A DNA stretch of 15,968 bases from CAZUZD01 sp964624465 (GTDB lineage: Bacteria; Planctomycetota; Planctomycetia; Isosphaerales; Isosphaeraceae), in contig CAZUZD010000127.1 in assembly GCA_964624465.1 (NCBI GenBank), positions 1 to 15,968 of the forward strand, given 5' to 3'. Numbering within the stretch: position 1 is the first letter of the stretch; every line of letters starts with the position of its first letter. Positions 13,127-15,968 of this stretch are shown here, in pieces. The position numbers and the translations under genes were made by a program. Below the pieces are notes generated by a model. That model saw only the letters and a list, made by a program, of their open reading frames with translations. It made no database searches and was not told the DNA's origin.

Positions 13127-14224
13127 ATGGCCAGGGAACCGATCATCACCGGGGGGCCGGACGGCCCCGACCCCCACGACGTCCCGACCGGGGCGGTGCA
13201 CCGCGATCCCGAGGTGCCGACCGACCCGATCGAGGAGAAGCTCCGCCCCCAGCGCCTGAGTGAGGTCATCGGCCAGCGGGCCGTGGCGGAGCGGCTCTCG
13301 ATCGCGCTGCTGGCCGCCCGCAAGCGGAATGAGCCGCTGCCGCACATCCTCTTCGACGGCCCACCCGGCCTGGGCAAGACGACGTTCGCGATGGTGCTGC
13401 ACAACGAGCTGGGCGTGGAGCTGAACATCACCAGCGGCCCGGCGCTCGACAAGAAGGCGGACGTCCTGCCGTACCTGACGAACGCGCCCGAGGGCTCCAT
13501 CCTCTTTATTGATGAGATCCACCGCCTGCCCAAGACGGTCGAGGAGTTCATCTATCCGGTGATGGAGGACTTCCGGGTCGATATCGTGCTGGGTGAGGGG
13601 ATGAGCGCCCGGACGATCAACCTCCCCCTCAAGAAGTTCACGATCATCGGCGCCACCACCCGCAGCGGCATGCTCTCGGCTCCGCTCCGGGACCGGTTCC
13701 ACATGCACGAGCACCTCGAGTTCTACGACGTCGAGGATCTGGCCCGGATCGTGGAGATCAACGCGGCCAAGCTGCGGACGACGATCACTCCCGACGCCTC
13801 CTGGGAGCTGGCCCAGCGCAGCCGGGGCACCCCACGGCTGGCCAACGCCCGGCTCCGCTGGGTGCGCGACTACGCCACCGCCCGCGCCGACGGGAACATC
13901 ACCCTGACGATTGCGCAGGATGCGCTGGCCATGCAGGCGGTCGATCCCGAAGGACTGGACCGCCAGGACCGCCGTTATCTGGAGACGCTCATCCGCGTCT
14001 TCCGCGGCGGGCCGACCGGAGTCGAGGCGCTGGCGGCGACCATGAGCGTGGCGGTCGACACCCTGGAGGAGGAGGTCGAGCCGTACCTGCTCCGCAAGGA
14101 GTTCATCGTGCGCACCCCCAGGGGCCGCCGCACCACCGCCCTCGCCTACCGGCACCTCGGCCTGGCGGAGCCGATCGAGGAGCCGCCGTTCGACATCCTG
14201 AGCCAGAACCGGATGTTCGAGTGA
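13127..14224 (+). CDS. ruvB: Holliday junction branch migration ATPase RuvB
   Basis: RuvB is the hexameric AAA+ motor that pulls DNA through the RuvA-bound junction. The ATG has a GGGAGGGGG ribosome binding site about 6 nt upstream, better than the GTG overlapping the ruvA stop at 13106. In the 365-residue product are Walker A (GPPGLGKTT, 78-86), Walker B with DEIH (LFIDEIHRL, about 126-134), sensor 1 (GATTRSG, from 175), the arginine-finger block PLRDRF (about 186-191), the sensor-2 motif SRGTPRLANARLRWVRD and the C-terminal winged helix (GGPTGVEALAA through EPYLLRKEF to RTPRGRRTTALA). An N-terminal extension of about 30 Pro/Asp/Gly-rich residues precedes the IEEKLRPQ core start. All motor residues look intact, so it should be active. 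Confidence 0.97.
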   Translation: MAREPIITGGPDGPDPHDVPTGAVHRDPEVPTDPIEEKLRPQRLSEVIGQRAVAERLSIALLAARKRNEPLPHILFDGPPGLGKTTFAMVLHNELGVELNITSGPALDKKADVLPYLTNAPEGSILFIDEIHRLPKTVEEFIYPVMEDFRVDIVLGEGMSARTINLPLKKFTIIGATTRSGMLSAPLRDRFHMHEHLEFYDVEDLARIVEINAAKLRTTITPDASWELAQRSRGTPRLANARLRWVRDYATARADGNITLTIAQDALAMQAVDPEGLDRQDRRYLETLIRVFRGGPTGVEALAATMSVAVDTLEEEVEPYLLRKEFIVRTPRGRRTTALAYRHLGLAEPIEEPPFDILSQNRMFE

Positions 14225-14233
14225 CCGGCGAGT

Positions 14234-14262
14234 CGCATCCGGGGAGATTCTCCCCGGGTGCG
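14234..14262. terminator. Hairpin between convergent ruvB and tsaC genes
   Basis: Arms 14234-14246 and 14250-14262 pair over 13 bp with one G-U and a three-base ATT loop. It fills almost the whole 39-bp space between the two stop codons and is symmetric, so it can form in both transcripts. No T-run follows on either side; it probably serves as a shared 3'-end structure. Confidence 0.6.
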
Positions 14263-14263
14263 A

Positions 14264-15265
14264 TCAGTCGTCGGCCTCGAGGGTGGCCCGGTTCAGGCGG
14301 TCGCGGATCGCGCGCCACTGGGGCTCGTCGGGTGGCAACACCACGACGATGTGGGCCACACCCAGGGCGTCAAGCTCGTGGAGCACGGCATAGAGGTCGT
14401 GCATGGCGGCCTCAGGCTCGACCAGCTCGACCCGCCGCTGGACGGGTCCGGCGGGGGGCGGCAGGTCGGGCTGACCGACCACCAGCAAGGCGGCCGATTC
14501 GGGCCACGTCAGCGTCGACCAGTCCTCGCGTTCGACCCGGAGCGCGGCCGTCTGGGGCGCATAGTGGACGAGCATCTGACCGGGGCTCGGGAACGGGCCG
14601 TCGATCTGCACACTCGTCTCGGCCGCGAGCCGACGCCCGAGCACCTCGGCGATCTCGGCCTCGCTGATCGGGCCCGGCCGCAGGATGCGTGGCGGCTCCA
14701 CGGTCAGGTCCAGCACGGTCGATTCGAGCCCGACGGCCGAGGGTCCGGCGTCCAGGATCATGTCGATGCGGCCGGCCAGGTCCTTTCGGACGTGGGCCGC
14801 GGTCGTGGGCGAGATGCCGGTGGACCGGTTGGCGCTCGGGGCGGCCAGTGGCCGGTCGAGCGCGGCGATCAGGTGCCGGACCACGGGGGTGGCCGGGACC
14901 CGGATCCCGACCGTATCCAGCCCGGCGGTCACCACGTCGGGGATGAGGTTGGAGCGCGGCAGCAGCAGGGTCAGCGGCCCCGGCCAGAAGGTCGCGGCCA
15001 GTATGGCGGCCGAATCCGGCCAGCTCCGGACGCAGCGCTTCGCCATCTCGACCCCGTCGACGTGGACGATCAGGGGGTTGATCGTGGGTCGGCCCTTGGC
15101 GGCGAAGATACGGGCGGTGGCCACCGGGTTGGTCGCGTCGGCGGCCAGGCCGTAGACGGTCTCCGTCGGAACGGCGACCAGACCCCCGGCGCGCAGGACC
15201 GCGACGGCCTCGGCCAGCACGGCGTCGTCGGGGGTGTCGACGTCAACGAGGAGCATGCGGGTCAT
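14264..15265 (-). CDS. tsaC: Sua5-type L-threonylcarbamoyladenylate synthase
   Basis: This enzyme makes threonylcarbamoyl-AMP from threonine, bicarbonate and ATP, the first step of t6A37 synthesis in tRNAs that read ANN codons. The 333-residue length marks it as the long Sua5 type, not the short TsaC. In the YrdC domain (about 1-210) are PTETVYGLAADA (33-44), the KGRP...NPL substrate motif (57-65), SAN (144-146) with SPT (152-154), and GLESTV (179-184). The linker carries the Sua5 hallmark SPGxxxxHYAP (near 228-238), and residues from about 245 form the C-terminal Rossmann-like Sua5 domain. Two ATGs (15265 and 15256) are possible; neither has a clear ribosome binding site. The partner genes tsaB, tsaD and tsaE are not in the window. 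Confidence 0.95.
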   Translation of the reverse strand: MTRMLLVDVDTPDDAVLAEAVAVLRAGGLVAVPTETVYGLAADATNPVATARIFAAKGRPTINPLIVHVDGVEMAKRCVRSWPDSAAILAATFWPGPLTLLLPRSNLIPDVVTAGLDTVGIRVPATPVVRHLIAALDRPLAAPSANRSTGISPTTAAHVRKDLAGRIDMILDAGPSAVGLESTVLDLTVEPPRILRPGPISEAEIAEVLGRRLAAETSVQIDGPFPSPGQMLVHYAPQTAALRVEREDWSTLTWPESAALLVVGQPDLPPPAGPVQRRVELVEPEAAMHDLYAVLHELDALGVAHIVVVLPPDEPQWRAIRDRLNRATLEADD

Positions 15266-15429
15266 GCGGCCAGTCCGTCAGGGTCCCGTTGCGGTGACCT
15301 CGGGCGCAGTTGCAGGGTTCACGCAGGATCCAGTGGCGCGGTCGGCATCAGACGGGATGCTGGTGTGGATGATACGGAGCCGCAGCCGAACCTCGCGCCT
15401 CCTGGCTCGAGGCTCGGCCCTCGGCTGGA

Positions 15430-15968
15430 TCACTTTCCGGCGCCGCGCGGCTTCCCGTCCGACTTCTTGGCCTTGGTCGGGGTCTTCGCCTTCGGCTTGG
15501 CCGCCGCAGCCTTGGTGGTCGGGCCGCCCTGGAGGCCGGCCCGGCTGCGGCCGCTGATGCCGCCGGGGCTCTTGGTCGGCTTGCCCTTGGTGCGGGCAGC
15601 CATGCCGGTGACCTCGCCGGCCGCCTGGTGCTCGAGGTAGGCCGCCCGGAGCGCCTCGTACATGGCCTCGCGACGGTCGTAGAGCCGCTTCAGGCTCCGC
15701 GGCTGCCGGCGGGCCTGGGCGTAGGCGGTCAGCAGCGGCAGGGCGATGGTGCTGTCGGTGTAGCAGATGACGGAGTCGGGGAGCCGCTCGGGGTCGACCT
15801 TGCCCCAGGTCATCGCCTCGTGTGCGGTGGCCCCGGAGAGGCCGCCGGTGTCGGGGCGGGCGTCGGTGATCTGGAGGAAGTAGTCGTGGCCACTCTCGTC
15901 CAGGCCGAGCACTTCCTGGATCTGCGGCTCGGTCTGGAGCATGAAGTTCTTCGGGCTGCCGCCGCCGA
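15430..15968 (-). CDS. Deoxyhypusine synthase family protein, C-terminal part (cut by window edge)
   Basis: The reading frame is open to the right edge, so the start lies outside; 178 residues are visible. It begins GGGSPKNFMLQTEPQ, in which the Lys (visible residue 6) lines up with the catalytic lysine of deoxyhypusine synthase. Then come DYFLQITDARPD, GGLSGATAHEAMTWGK and the DSTIALPLLTAYA end of the NAD/spermidine fold. Bacteria have no eIF5A, and bacterial members of this family are thought to act on small polyamines, for example making homospermidine; the true substrate here is unknown. After the catalytic domain (ending near visible residue 115) comes a basic, Lys/Ala/Gly/Pro-rich tail of about 55-60 residues (with KPKAKTPTKAKK), which normal family members lack. 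It is followed by a 164-bp gap to the tsaC start with nothing clear in it. Confidence 0.88.
   Translation of the reverse strand, partial: GGGSPKNFMLQTEPQIQEVLGLDESGHDYFLQITDARPDTGGLSGATAHEAMTWGKVDPERLPDSVICYTDSTIALPLLTAYAQARRQPRSLKRLYDRREAMYEALRAAYLEHQAAGEVTGMAARTKGKPTKSPGGISGRSRAGLQGGPTTKAAAAKPKAKTPTKAKKSDGKPRGAGK

Overview
This window is high-GC bacterial DNA (about 70% G+C in genes by eye) and most likely comes from a planctomycete of the Isosphaeraceae/Gemmata kind. That placement is an inference. It rests on three things together: a deoxyhypusine-synthase-like gene with a basic tail, a small histone-H1-like protein fused to a winged-helix-like domain, and a four-helix membrane gene inserted between gatA and gatB. 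No rRNA, tRNA, CRISPR array, transposase, integrase or phage gene was found. The window reads as chromosomal core, not as a mobile island.

Layout. Bases 1-2691 (minus strand) hold gatC, gatA, a small four-helix membrane protein and the 5' part of gatB, which runs off the left edge. Together they form the operon for tRNA-dependent amidation of Glu-tRNA(Gln)/Asp-tRNA(Asn). A compact region with back-to-back promoter-like sequences separates gatC from glmU (plus strand, 2923-4188), which makes UDP-N-acetylglucosamine for cell wall and glycans. A strong palindrome follows glmU, then a small TTG-started membrane protein of unknown function (4282-4800). Bases 4895-8854 (minus) carry a CPBP-type intramembrane protease, a MutS2 protein lacking the Smr nuclease domain, and a HEAT-repeat lipoprotein. 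A Tat-exported glycosylasparaginase-family Ntn hydrolase (9208-10278, plus) reads away from the lipoprotein. The H1-like gene (10543-10926, minus) has a clear U-tract terminator.

Bases 10927-12452 form a gene-poor gap of about 1.5 kb. The part next to the H1-like gene is much lower in G+C (about 52% by hand count over 10981-11220). The next part (about 11230-11560) is packed with CGCG/GCGC words. I find no believable gene in it. After the gap come ruvA and ruvB (plus, 12453-14224), which encode the Holliday-junction branch-migration motor and have their own promoter-like sequence. They converge, across a hairpin, on a Sua5-type threonylcarbamoyl-AMP synthase (minus, 14264-15265) that makes the tRNA t6A precursor. 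The right edge holds the C-terminal part of a deoxyhypusine-synthase-family protein (minus) ending in a long basic tail.

How it fits together. Most genes are housekeeping: tRNA charging and modification, DNA recombination and recombination control, and wall precursor synthesis. I do not see a convincing new multi-gene system. The parts most worth checking are the unexplained gap beside the H1-like gene, the lysine-to-serine change in the acetyltransferase half of GlmU, the Smr-less MutS2, the inverted H1-like architecture and the basic tail on the DHS-like protein.
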